A stretch of DNA of 64,000 bases from Mycobacterium sp. 1164966.3 (GTDB lineage Bacteria > Actinomycetota > Actinomycetes > Mycobacteriales > Mycobacteriaceae): positions 124,001-188,000 of the forward strand of contig NZ_LZSG01000062.1 of assembly GCF_001665395.1 (NCBI RefSeq), given 5' to 3'. The notes beneath the pieces are model-generated. The model was not told where the DNA came from. It did not search any database and worked only from the letters and a program-made list of their open reading frames with translations. Position numbers and translations under genes: made by a program. Positions 35,563 to 42,768 of this stretch are shown in pieces; positions within the stretch are counted from its first letter, which is position 1, and each line of letters starts with the position of its first letter.

Positions 35563-36645
35563 ATGGGATTCACCAATGTCGTGTGGGAATCGCGCAGCAC
35601 TGAACAGCTGGCGCGCGACCTGACCGAAGGCCCCGGACCCTCCTCGGTCGGTGAAGCCGGCGCGGCGTGGATTCGCGTCGCGAACGAGTTCGCAAAGATC
35701 TCGGCCGACTACGACCGAATCATCGAAAGCATCCGGAGCTCGTGGGAGAGCAACGCTTCTGAAGCTGTCGTCCGCAAACTCGAAACATTCGGAAAGTGGC
35801 TACAGGCCGCTAGTTTGAGTGCCGCAGCAAATGGACGGCGGGCCGAGGAAGCCGCCGTCGCCAATACCGTCGCCATCCTGTCGATGCCGAGCGTCGCGGA
35901 AGCCGTCGAAGCCAAGGCGGCCCAGGACATGATGGCGTCCCTGTCGGCCTACAACGGTGCCGTCCTGCAGGGCAGCTTCGCCGAGTTCGACGAGGCGGCC
36001 TCGGCCCAACAGGCCGACGCCGCGGCGGTGATGAGCCGCTACGAGGACGCCGTCACCGAACTGGCCCAACCCTGGGACCAGCCACTGCCCCCGCAGGTCG
36101 TCAACGGCGCCGCCCTCAAAGCCGAGAAGGACGGGAAGTCCGGCGGCGGTTCGCACGGCGGCGGGGGCGGCGCCGGCGGCGCGGCGCCCCGACAGTTGTC
36201 GCCCATGATGGCCACGCCCGTCAAGGGCAGCGCCGACGCGAAACCGCTGAAGAAGACCAGCTTTTCGAGCAATGGGTCCGGCAACGGCGGGATGGGCCGC
36301 GGGGGCGCGGGCTACGCGCCGATGGCCGGGCACCGGCGTGACGAGGGCGGCCGGTCGTACGAGTCGTTCCGGGAGGCGGAACTGCTGGAAGGCGGCGGCG
36401 AACCGGGCGCGAGCCTGTCGGACGGCGACCACTCCTGGTTGCCGGCGGCCCAGCAAAGCGATGCGCCATTCACCGTCTCCCACGTCAGCTGGGGTCCCAA
36501 CACCGCGATCTTCGATCAGCTCGCCGCGCCCGAACCACAGCCCGTGGAGGGCTTCGCCGAGGAGCCGGAGCGGACGTTGCAGCAGGTCTCCGATCGATGG
36601 GTCTCCCCAGCGGTCATCGGCGCCGATCAGGAGCTGGCCATATGA
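35563..36645 (+). CDS. PPE-domain-like ESX substrate
   Basis: A 360-residue protein. Residues 1-180 are helical and align with a PPE domain lacking the PPE tripeptide: VGEAGAAWIRVANEFAKI, a W-E-S turn (in SSWESNASEAVV), and a long helical pair. Residues 190-260 are a Gly-rich linker. The end carries VSDRWVSPAVIGADQELAI, like the tail of ESX-1 EspB (…AVIGN…, from memory). ATG 35563 follows a G-rich ribosome site. The EspG gene overlaps its stop as ATGA, as expected for a chaperone and its client. Forms the pair with the PE-like protein upstream. Confidence 0.8.
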   Translation: MGFTNVVWESRSTEQLARDLTEGPGPSSVGEAGAAWIRVANEFAKISADYDRIIESIRSSWESNASEAVVRKLETFGKWLQAASLSAAANGRRAEEAAVANTVAILSMPSVAEAVEAKAAQDMMASLSAYNGAVLQGSFAEFDEAASAQQADAAAVMSRYEDAVTELAQPWDQPLPPQVVNGAALKAEKDGKSGGGSHGGGGGAGGAAPRQLSPMMATPVKGSADAKPLKKTSFSSNGSGNGGMGRGGAGYAPMAGHRRDEGGRSYESFREAELLEGGGEPGASLSDGDHSWLPAAQQSDAPFTVSHVSWGPNTAIFDQLAAPEPQPVEGFAEEPERTLQQVSDRWVSPAVIGADQELAI

Positions 36646-37460
36646 CGACCGCCATGCTCCCCGGTTTCACCCTGTCCGACGACGAGCTACAGGTCATCGG
36701 GTCGCGGATAGGTGTCCAGGGCTTTCCGACCGTCCTGGGCGTGCGGCCCCGGCACGAAACCGTCGACGCACTCGACGCGGCATTCGACGCGGCAACCCGC
36801 AGTCTCGTTGCGCGAGGCCTGATCACTGACGGGGCGATCGAGCCGGATTTGTTGCCGATTCTGCGGGCACTGCGCCGGCCAGAGCGGGAGCTGGCGGTGC
36901 GTCTCGTCACGCCCGACGGCATCGCGCGGATATGTGTCGTCCGGTGCGGCGGATGCGGCGTGGTGGCGCGACGTGTCGGCAACCAGATCGTGCTGCGGGC
37001 AGCGGACGGTTCCTTGGACCTCGGGTGGGCCGCCCAAGCGCTGGTCGGTGAGTTGCCCCGGGCCGAGGCAGCGCAGATATCTCCGGCCGGCGCACCGACG
37101 GAAATGGTGAGCCGGAATCTGATCGGCACCCACGACCCGGCTCAGCTGGCCGATCGCGTGCGGGCCCTGGGAGCCGAACCGCGGGCCGCGATGGTGCTGG
37201 GTTCGGCGCTCGCGTCGCGGGTGGCGTTCGCCGAAATCGTCTACTACGCCCTGTGCAGCGATCAGGACCGCATCTCGCGCCGGCCGGCCGCGGTAGGGGT
37301 GTTCTACACCAAACGGGGCCGCATTGTCGGGGCGCCAACTGCCTCACCGAGCGGACAACTGTGGACCACCCTGAAGCCCGGTTCCGACCACGCGATCGGG
37401 CAGGCAATCAATCAACTTGTCGAATTGTCGCCGGACCGGTGGGAGGCGACATTGGCATAG
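36642..37460 (+). CDS. espG: EspG chaperone
   Basis: A 272-residue cytosolic chaperone of the EspG family, which binds the helical tip of PPE proteins and hands PE-PPE pairs to the secretion machine. Typical pieces are FTLSDDELQVI near the start, LRRPERELAVRLVTPDG in the middle, and RIVGAPTASPSGQLWTTLKPGSDHAIGQAI towards the end. ATG 36642 overlaps the PPE-like stop as ATGA, which defines the start and the likely client. A second, more divergent EspG-like gene is at 40109. Confidence 0.9.
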   Translation: MTTAMLPGFTLSDDELQVIGSRIGVQGFPTVLGVRPRHETVDALDAAFDAATRSLVARGLITDGAIEPDLLPILRALRRPERELAVRLVTPDGIARICVVRCGGCGVVARRVGNQIVLRAADGSLDLGWAAQALVGELPRAEAAQISPAGAPTEMVSRNLIGTHDPAQLADRVRALGAEPRAAMVLGSALASRVAFAEIVYYALCSDQDRISRRPAAVGVFYTKRGRIVGAPTASPSGQLWTTLKPGSDHAIGQAINQLVELSPDRWEATLA

Positions 37461-37488
37461 CACGGTATCCGACAGAAATAAGACCACC

Positions 37489-37509
37489 GTGTCCGGCAAG
37501 CACGGACAC
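37489..37509 (+). promoter_or_regulatory. Leader hairpin upstream of esx pair
   Basis: GTGTCCG-GCAAGCA-CGGACAC is a perfect 7-bp stem 17 bases upstream of the first esx start, just before the strong AAAGGAGA ribosome site. It could stabilise the 5' end of an esx transcript or modulate expression of this highly produced pair. Function is inferred. Confidence 0.4.
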
Positions 37510-37526
37510 ACGACAAAGGAGAAACA

Positions 37527-37799
37527 ATGGCAGCAGGGCAATTTGAACTCACTGAAGATGCCGATCCTCATGTCAAGAACATCAACGATCATCTGCAGAC
37601 CACAGATCGGCTGCTCGCCAAGATGGAAGACGAAGTCGACCAAATGGTGCAGTTGAATTGGCACGGTCAGCAAGCGCAGTCATTCCACGCCCGGATGGCC
37701 GAGCACCTCGACCACATGCGCCAGATCCAAGCGCAGACCGATCGCCTCGCGCAAAGCTCCATGCAATTCATTCAGGCCCACCGGAACGTCGACGGCTAG
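37527..37799 (+). CDS. WXG100 protein (EsxB/EsxA-like)
   Basis: A 90-residue WXG100-family secretion substrate: helix, turn with W-H-G in QLNWHGQQAQSF, helix. Length and central Trp match ESAT-6/CFP-10 proteins. The C-terminus ends QAHRNVDG and has no clear YxxxD/E, so the signal may be on the partner. Strong ribosome site AAAGGAGA. The next gene, 19 bases on, is a second protein of the same size, the usual tandem esx arrangement. The heterodimer would be a main secreted product of this locus. Confidence 0.9.
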   Translation: MAAGQFELTEDADPHVKNINDHLQTTDRLLAKMEDEVDQMVQLNWHGQQAQSFHARMAEHLDHMRQIQAQTDRLAQSSMQFIQAHRNVDG

Positions 37800-37818
37800 A
37801 AAGTCAGGTACAAAACTC

Positions 37819-38115
37819 ATGACCTACGGCATCAAATACAATTTCGAAGCCAACTACAGCACGCTGGATGCGATCAGGAGCATCACTGCGGACGCCGAAC
37901 AGATGCGGACCGAGATCGACGGCCTTTTCAACGCCCTGACGTCGGGTCCCTACACCGGGCACGCGCCCGAAGAGATCAACGGCCTTCGGGTCAGGTTCTC
38001 GCAAGAGATGGACGAGATCATCCAGGATCTGCATGCCACCCAGGTTCGGGCCGTCGACCAGAACCAGCTGGTGCAGGACCTCGATAACAGCCAGGCAGCA
38101 AACATCCTCGGTTGA
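37819..38115 (+). CDS. WXG100-superfamily partner protein
   Basis: A 98-residue helical hairpin protein and the expected partner of the 37527 gene. Where the WxG turn is expected it has GPYTGHAPEEIN, so Tyr replaces Trp (Y-T-G). The first helix contains YNFEANYSTLDAIRSITADAEQM and the second KVRFSQEMD-like sequence (LRVRFSQEMDEIIQDLHATQ). ATG 37819 follows within 20 bases of the previous stop, without a strong ribosome site of its own. No evident C-terminal YxxxD/E (QDLDNSQAANILG). Confidence 0.82.
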   Translation: MTYGIKYNFEANYSTLDAIRSITADAEQMRTEIDGLFNALTSGPYTGHAPEEINGLRVRFSQEMDEIIQDLHATQVRAVDQNQLVQDLDNSQAANILG

Positions 38116-38132
38116 TGTCGATCGACCAGGCT

Positions 38133-38169
38133 GAGGCCCGGGCTCGCCAGAGTCGGTGAGTCCGGGCTC
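38133..38169 (+). terminator. Hairpin after the esx pair
   Basis: GAGGCCCGGGCTC (38133-38145) pairs with GAGTCCGGGCTC (38158-38169) through a GC-rich stem with one bulge and one mismatch, loop 12 bases. It lies in the 122-base gap between the esx pair and the next substrate gene, so it may partly terminate or process transcripts to give the esx genes higher dosage. No T-run. Confidence 0.38.
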
Positions 38170-38237
38170 TTCAGTCTCGCGACGTCGGCGAATACGCCCC
38201 GAAGTTCGAGCACGAGAAATGACCTGCAAGGAACGAT

Positions 38238-38573
38238 ATGACGAACGATGCGCTCGACCAGATCACGAGCTACATGCGGCAACACCAGGCGAACCCGGAG
38301 AATCTCCAGTTTTCCGAGGGGAAGCAAGCAGAGTATGTCGGACAGATCAATAGCCTCGCGGTAGTTTTGCGCGACAGCCTGGCGAAGATTCACGGCGTGG
38401 ACGGGTGGCCAGTCGGACTTTTCACATCCGCGATTCAGACCAAGGCGAATCTGAGCGCCGATATCAAGGACGTCGAGGGCCTCATCAACGGCTACCTCGG
38501 GTTCCTTTCCGCTTTTGCGGACGCGGTGCAGGCCGCCGGCCACCATATTCAGGCGGCGGACCAGCCCCGTTAA
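38238..38573 (+). CDS. Small helical protein, likely partner of EspB-like substrate
   Basis: A 111-residue helical protein I cannot name. The first helix (ALDQITSYMRQHQ) is polar; a central turn contains W-P-V-G in VDGWPVGLF; the second helix runs through IKDVEGLINGYLGFLSAFADAVQAAG. The size and two-helix layout fit the WXG100/EspC superfamily with a relocated Trp-x-x-Gly turn. It is 35 bases upstream of the EspB-like gene and probably its co-secreted or PE-like partner. Start ATG 38238 after GGAACG. Confidence 0.62.
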   Translation: MTNDALDQITSYMRQHQANPENLQFSEGKQAEYVGQINSLAVVLRDSLAKIHGVDGWPVGLFTSAIQTKANLSADIKDVEGLINGYLGFLSAFADAVQAAGHHIQAADQPR

Positions 38574-38608
38574 CGACTTCCGACGAGTCAGGACTAAAGG
38601 AGGGGCCG

Positions 38609-40096
38609 TTGTCACCCGACCCACCTCAACCGGGCGACCCGGGCTACGTCGACATCGCAGGACTGGTACTACCCCCGGCGCCGCCCGCCGCTGGGCCGTT
38701 TCCGGCGACCCCGCCGGGCTCCGTGCCATTCGAGCCGCCCCCACTTTTCGCGCCGCAGCCCGGAGGTCCGCCTCTTCCATTTCCGTTCAACCAGGGAAAC
38801 GGTTTCGGAGGCACCCGGCTGCCCGAGCTGGACCACCCGCAATCGTTGAATGGCACGGAGTTGCGAACTCAAAAGCGCCAACCCGTGTCCGGCGAATGGG
38901 TCAATTCTTATGCGACGGCCCTGGCCGCGATGAAACCCGCCGCCGAAAATCTAGACGGACACGCACACGATTGGGACGACATACACAACAGCATCGCCAA
39001 TGCCCGGCAGGAATTCTTCAACTGGCTTGACCAAAGTCTGAAATCGGACGCCCCCGACAACTGGCGGGGCGCAACCGCCACGGCGATCGTGAACAAGGCG
39101 AAGGAATCCCTCGGCAAGCTCGACGAACTCGCCCTTGCCGCACACTCCATGGGCATCATGATGGAGGCTTTCGGCCACACCATCACCGCAACCCGAAGCA
39201 TGATCCTCGCGCAAGAAAAGACATACAACGAGCACGTGTTGAATCGCGCAGAAGGCGATACTCCCGGAACTCAAAAAGATACAGAGAACCTGCTCAACCT
39301 TTACGCACAAGATGTGATCAGGACGCTTTACAATCCGTCGATCGAAAGCATCAATCAAAAGCATCCCGACATCGGCACGTCGCATCCGACGGTAGGAGTT
39401 CCGGGCGCGGGGCCACCTGGCCTCGGCGTCCCCCGCGGTGCGGGCGGACCCGGGGGGCCTGGCGGGATGAAAAACGGCGGCTTGGGCGCTCCGGAAATAC
39501 CCTCCCCCAACGGGCTGGCGGGTCCGGGTGACCCCGATGCGGGAGCGAACGGCCGAGGTATGCCGTCGATGCCCGCGGTTTCACCGCAGGGCGCCGGCGA
39601 CGCCGCCAACGGCGCCGGCAACACGGCCGGTCAGGGTGCCAACGCCGCCAACCAGGCGCTGAACCAAGCATCGAAGGGCGGGCAGCAGCATCCGGCGGGA
39701 CTACCCGGAGGTATGGCGACGCCGATCGCCAACCGCCTCAATCGGGTGGCCAAGGCCGGGGGCTCGGGCGGCGCTCGAGGCGGCGGCGGAGCAGCAACGC
39801 GCGGGCCGTCGCTGGGCAAGCCGGCTGCCCAGTTGACACCGGTGACCAAAACCGCGGCCGCCGCGGCGGTGCCGGCGTCCCGCGCGGGCATCAGCGGAGG
39901 CAGTGGAGCCCCTGTCGCGGGTGCACCCGCCGCAGGCCATCAGGGCGGCAAAGCCGGCAGGGAGCACCGGGCCGGCAAGGCGCTGCGTCACACCAAGCAT
40001 GGCCAGGACGTCATCGGCGAAGCCGACGCCGTCGTCCCGGTCGTAGGCGGCGGACCACAAGAGACCGCCGCGGCCAACCCGGGATCTCCCGCTTAG
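38609..40096 (+). CDS. EspB-like secreted protein
   Basis: A 495-residue ESX substrate related to EspB/EspK of ESX-1. Residues about 1-80 are Pro-rich; residues about 95-235 form a PPE-type helical domain with the W-R-G turn in DNWRGATATAI, corresponding to NWEG in EspB, and helices MMEAFGHTITATRSM. After residue 240 comes a long Pro/Gly/Ala-rich disordered region. The tail has GQDVIGEADAVVPVVGG, sharing VIG with two other substrates here. The start is unusual: TTG 38609, supported by a near-perfect AAGGAGGGG 4 bases upstream and by the domain boundary; no ATG/GTG fits. EspB forms secreted heptamers; that is known for ESX-1 only. Confidence 0.78.
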   Translation: MSPDPPQPGDPGYVDIAGLVLPPAPPAAGPFPATPPGSVPFEPPPLFAPQPGGPPLPFPFNQGNGFGGTRLPELDHPQSLNGTELRTQKRQPVSGEWVNSYATALAAMKPAAENLDGHAHDWDDIHNSIANARQEFFNWLDQSLKSDAPDNWRGATATAIVNKAKESLGKLDELALAAHSMGIMMEAFGHTITATRSMILAQEKTYNEHVLNRAEGDTPGTQKDTENLLNLYAQDVIRTLYNPSIESINQKHPDIGTSHPTVGVPGAGPPGLGVPRGAGGPGGPGGMKNGGLGAPEIPSPNGLAGPGDPDAGANGRGMPSMPAVSPQGAGDAANGAGNTAGQGANAANQALNQASKGGQQHPAGLPGGMATPIANRLNRVAKAGGSGGARGGGGAATRGPSLGKPAAQLTPVTKTAAAAAVPASRAGISGGSGAPVAGAPAAGHQGGKAGREHRAGKALRHTKHGQDVIGEADAVVPVVGGGPQETAAANPGSPA

Positions 40097-40108
40097 TCTG
40101 CGACAACC

Positions 40109-40882
40109 GTGAACCGCGTGGTCGGCCTGAGCCGGGTCGGAAATATCGAGCTGTTGGATTTGAAGATCATCAGCGAGTATTACGGCCGGGCCTTCATGCC
40201 GTACCCATTTATGCAGATGCGGACTGACCCATTCGCGAACTATGACGAGTACGACGCTTATGCAAGATCGGTCCCCGATCGCTACAACCACGGGGACTTA
40301 CGCGTATTCAAGAAGTGGTTCTCATCCTACCTAGATGCTGATCTGCGGGTTGAATGTAGCATGCAATATGCCGACTCGAATTCAGCGGGTCTGCGAATGG
40401 TCGCCCACCGGTTGGACCAATCGGGCTTTCTGGCGATACAAAAACCCGACGACGTGGTCGAGGTGTTGACTCTGTCACCCTATGACTTGGGAGCGGCAAT
40501 TGCGGGGACAGTCGAGTTGAGCGGGCCGGGCAAGCATCCGGCGATCGTGATTCCTGAATACCGGCAACGACACAGCGCCCAGCCCACCGACGAACTTGTC
40601 AGCGTCCGGAAATCGCCGGCCGCACCGGCCGAGGTCAGCGTGCGTAGCGCCGACGTGACGGTGCTCGCCAGGGTGCAAAGCGACTGGCAACCGGCGCGGG
40701 ACTGGGGTTTCAACCGGAGCAAGAACGCCGTCGTGTGGGTGCGCCTGAACGACGACGGCGAATACCTTTACGTTCCGGACTTCAGCTGCGCAAAGCCTAT
40801 GGCCGCAAGGGAATTGAGCGACCGGATCGATCAGCTCATTGCCGAAGATGTGCAGGTGTTGCGGGAGCTCCGGGGCCGATGA
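40109..40882 (+). CDS. EspG-like ESX secretion-associated protein (second copy)
   Basis: A 257-residue protein of the EspG-like group seen beside EspB/PPE-like substrates in actinobacterial ESX loci. Recognisable pieces: DEYDAYARSVPDRYNHGDL, FLAIQKPDDVVEVLTLSPYDLGAAIAG, and a C-terminal part with WGFNRSKNAVVWVRLNDDGEYLYVPDF. It shares little with the EspG at 36642. Placement 12 bases after the EspB-like gene suggests that the EspB-like protein or its partner is its client. Start GTG 40109. It is convergent, at nine bases, with the membrane-anchored propeller protein. Confidence 0.65.
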   Translation: MNRVVGLSRVGNIELLDLKIISEYYGRAFMPYPFMQMRTDPFANYDEYDAYARSVPDRYNHGDLRVFKKWFSSYLDADLRVECSMQYADSNSAGLRMVAHRLDQSGFLAIQKPDDVVEVLTLSPYDLGAAIAGTVELSGPGKHPAIVIPEYRQRHSAQPTDELVSVRKSPAAPAEVSVRSADVTVLARVQSDWQPARDWGFNRSKNAVVWVRLNDDGEYLYVPDFSCAKPMAARELSDRIDQLIAEDVQVLRELRGR

Positions 40883-40891
40883 CACCAGGAC

Positions 40892-42430
40892 TCAGTCCGG
40901 CGGTCGCAGCGACACGATGTCGCCGTTGGCGGTACCACCGCCCAGCAGCCCGTTGCCGACCTTCCAGATGACCATGTGGTCAGGGGCTTCGCGTTCCGAT
41001 GGAATCTCCCACAGGGTCTGGCAGGTCGACGAGTCGATGGCGACGTATCTGGTGAGGTCGTGGTAGACGATGACGTTGCCGTCGGAGGCGACATAGCTGA
41101 CGCCGAGCTGCATCTTGCAATTGGGTCCCGGGTTACCCGTGAGCAGATCCCATTGCTGCCAGCTTTCGTCCGCGCCTGTCAGGCCGGTTTTGACGTACAG
41201 TTTGGTGCCGATGGTTCTGAATTCGGAAGACATCGATTGGCTCGGTATTCGGGCCAAAAGTTTGCCCGCAGCCGTAAATACCAAAAACGCGGGGTTCGAC
41301 GTCGGATTGGCCACGAAGATCGGCAGCGCCGAATTACTCATCGGGGAGGCGAAGCCTACTTCCTGGCGCGCCACCTCTTTCCCCAGCGTGTCGTAGAATA
41401 CGACGCCCTGGGACGCACCTTGCTGGTAGTTATAGGCAAAGCCGCCGTTGTACACCGCGGCCTTGTCAATGGTCATGCCTGCCGGCGGATTCGGGGTTAA
41501 ATCCTTGCCGTCCACCGCCGAGAACACGCGATACATCGGACCGGTCCGGTCGGAGCCTCGCGACTGCAGCGCAAGAGTCATCGGCGGGATGTCGTCGATC
41601 TGCAGGTGATTCGGGGTGACAGCCAGTCCGGCGCCGGGCAGAAACCACGTCAGCTCCGCATGCGATCCGACACCGTAGATGCCTTTGTCCCTGATCGCGG
41701 CGACCACCCGGGTCTGGCCCTGGTGGTTGCCGACTTCCGCGATCGCCGGCTCGTGGCCGGCGTGGCCTTGCGGATACAGCTGGGTCGGGCCGGTGAAGGT
41801 CACCGCGCCGCGAGCGAGATCGATCACCCATGCCAATTGCGGCCGGTCTTTGTAGAATCCGCCGGTGACGCATACCGCGACCGACGGCCCATTGCCGTAG
41901 CAGTCGGACTGGCCTCCGTAGAAGCCGGTCATCGCCACCGGCGCGAAAAGCCTGCCGCCGGTGCGGGTGTCCAGCCCGTATACCCAGCCCATCGGACGCG
42001 AACAGGCGTCGTCATCGCAGTGCGTGGTCACGAAATAGGCCTTCTCGCCGCTGGTGGCGAACAAGCTTCCCGTGGCCACGCGGGGCGGCAGGCCGATCTC
42101 GCGGGCGTTGACGTGCCATCCGGGTACCGGCCGTCGGCTGAGCGGGAAGGGCACCAACAACTCCTTCGGGGTGCCCGTCGGCAGTGCCGCGGGATGGGCG
42201 GTGTCAGCGTCGTGCGCCCTGCCGCCGCGATGCTCCGACCACGGCCGGGTCCAGACCGCGACCACGACACCAGCAGTCAAGGTGAGCACTGCGACGACGG
42301 ACGCCGCGATCCGCCATCGTCGACGACGGCGAGGAGGCGCCGGGACGCTGTGCGGCGCTCCTCCGGCGGGTTGTTCGCCGGCCGACTCCACCCAGCGGAA
42401 CCCGTCCGGGGGCAACTGCGAACTCGTCAC
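40892..42430 (-). CDS. Membrane-anchored PQQ-like beta-propeller protein
   Basis: A 512-residue protein with a short cytoplasmic head, an Arg-rich stop (RRRRRW) and one membrane helix (about 39-61), then an exported domain of about 430 residues with beta-propeller character: repeats such as KAYFVTTHC, GWVYGLDTRTGG, VYNGGFAYNY, KLYVKTGL, VSYVASDGNVIVYHDLTRYVAIDSSTCQ. At least five cysteines lie outside the membrane, probably disulfide-bonded. No enzyme motif seen. Start GTG 42430 with GAGGAG five bases upstream. Same orientation as the kinase gene; the two propellers on the outer face of the membrane may sense or bind secreted proteins or wall material. Confidence 0.75.
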   Translation of the reverse strand: MTSSQLPPDGFRWVESAGEQPAGGAPHSVPAPPRRRRRWRIAASVVAVLTLTAGVVVAVWTRPWSEHRGGRAHDADTAHPAALPTGTPKELLVPFPLSRRPVPGWHVNAREIGLPPRVATGSLFATSGEKAYFVTTHCDDDACSRPMGWVYGLDTRTGGRLFAPVAMTGFYGGQSDCYGNGPSVAVCVTGGFYKDRPQLAWVIDLARGAVTFTGPTQLYPQGHAGHEPAIAEVGNHQGQTRVVAAIRDKGIYGVGSHAELTWFLPGAGLAVTPNHLQIDDIPPMTLALQSRGSDRTGPMYRVFSAVDGKDLTPNPPAGMTIDKAAVYNGGFAYNYQQGASQGVVFYDTLGKEVARQEVGFASPMSNSALPIFVANPTSNPAFLVFTAAGKLLARIPSQSMSSEFRTIGTKLYVKTGLTGADESWQQWDLLTGNPGPNCKMQLGVSYVASDGNVIVYHDLTRYVAIDSSTCQTLWEIPSEREAPDHMVIWKVGNGLLGGGTANGDIVSLRPPD

Positions 42431-42465
42431 GCGCGCTCCTCACCTGCTCTCAGTCGACCGCCGTT

Positions 42466-42750
42466 TCACGGCACCGGCGCGGCGCCGATATCGCACACCC
42501 GCAATTCACCGTTGAGGACCCGGAGGGTGAACATCACGCCCGTGTGCAGGAAGTGCGTGTTCAGCGTCCAGACCGGGCGGTTACACGCGAACGCTCCGGT
42601 GGCCGCCACCACCGGCTGCGATGACGGCTCGAACTCGCCGTGTAGCTGCTGCCAGCTCGGCGGCGCCTCGGTCAACAGCAGCGTGACCGCGTCCTCGAAA
42701 AGGTCCCGATCACCGACCTGACCCCCGTCGCCGTCCGCCGTGAGGCCCAA
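42466..42750 (-). CDS. Small hypothetical protein
   Basis: A 94-residue protein of unknown function, between the kinase and the propeller protein. It starts at TTG 42750 by elimination; other starts are not clear. The sequence is neutral with FEDAVTLLLTEAPPSWQQLHGEF and a C-terminal half LNTHFLHTGVMFTLRVLNGELRVCDIG, suggesting a small alpha-beta domain and no signal peptide or membrane segment. It lies 18 bases downstream of the kinase stop and 35 upstream of the propeller gene, so it shares their operon. Not found resembling any ESX component I know. Confidence 0.5.
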   Translation of the reverse strand: MGLTADGDGGQVGDRDLFEDAVTLLLTEAPPSWQQLHGEFEPSSQPVVAATGAFACNRPVWTLNTHFLHTGVMFTLRVLNGELRVCDIGAAPVP

Positions 42751-42768
42751 GATTAAAGCAGGCCACGC

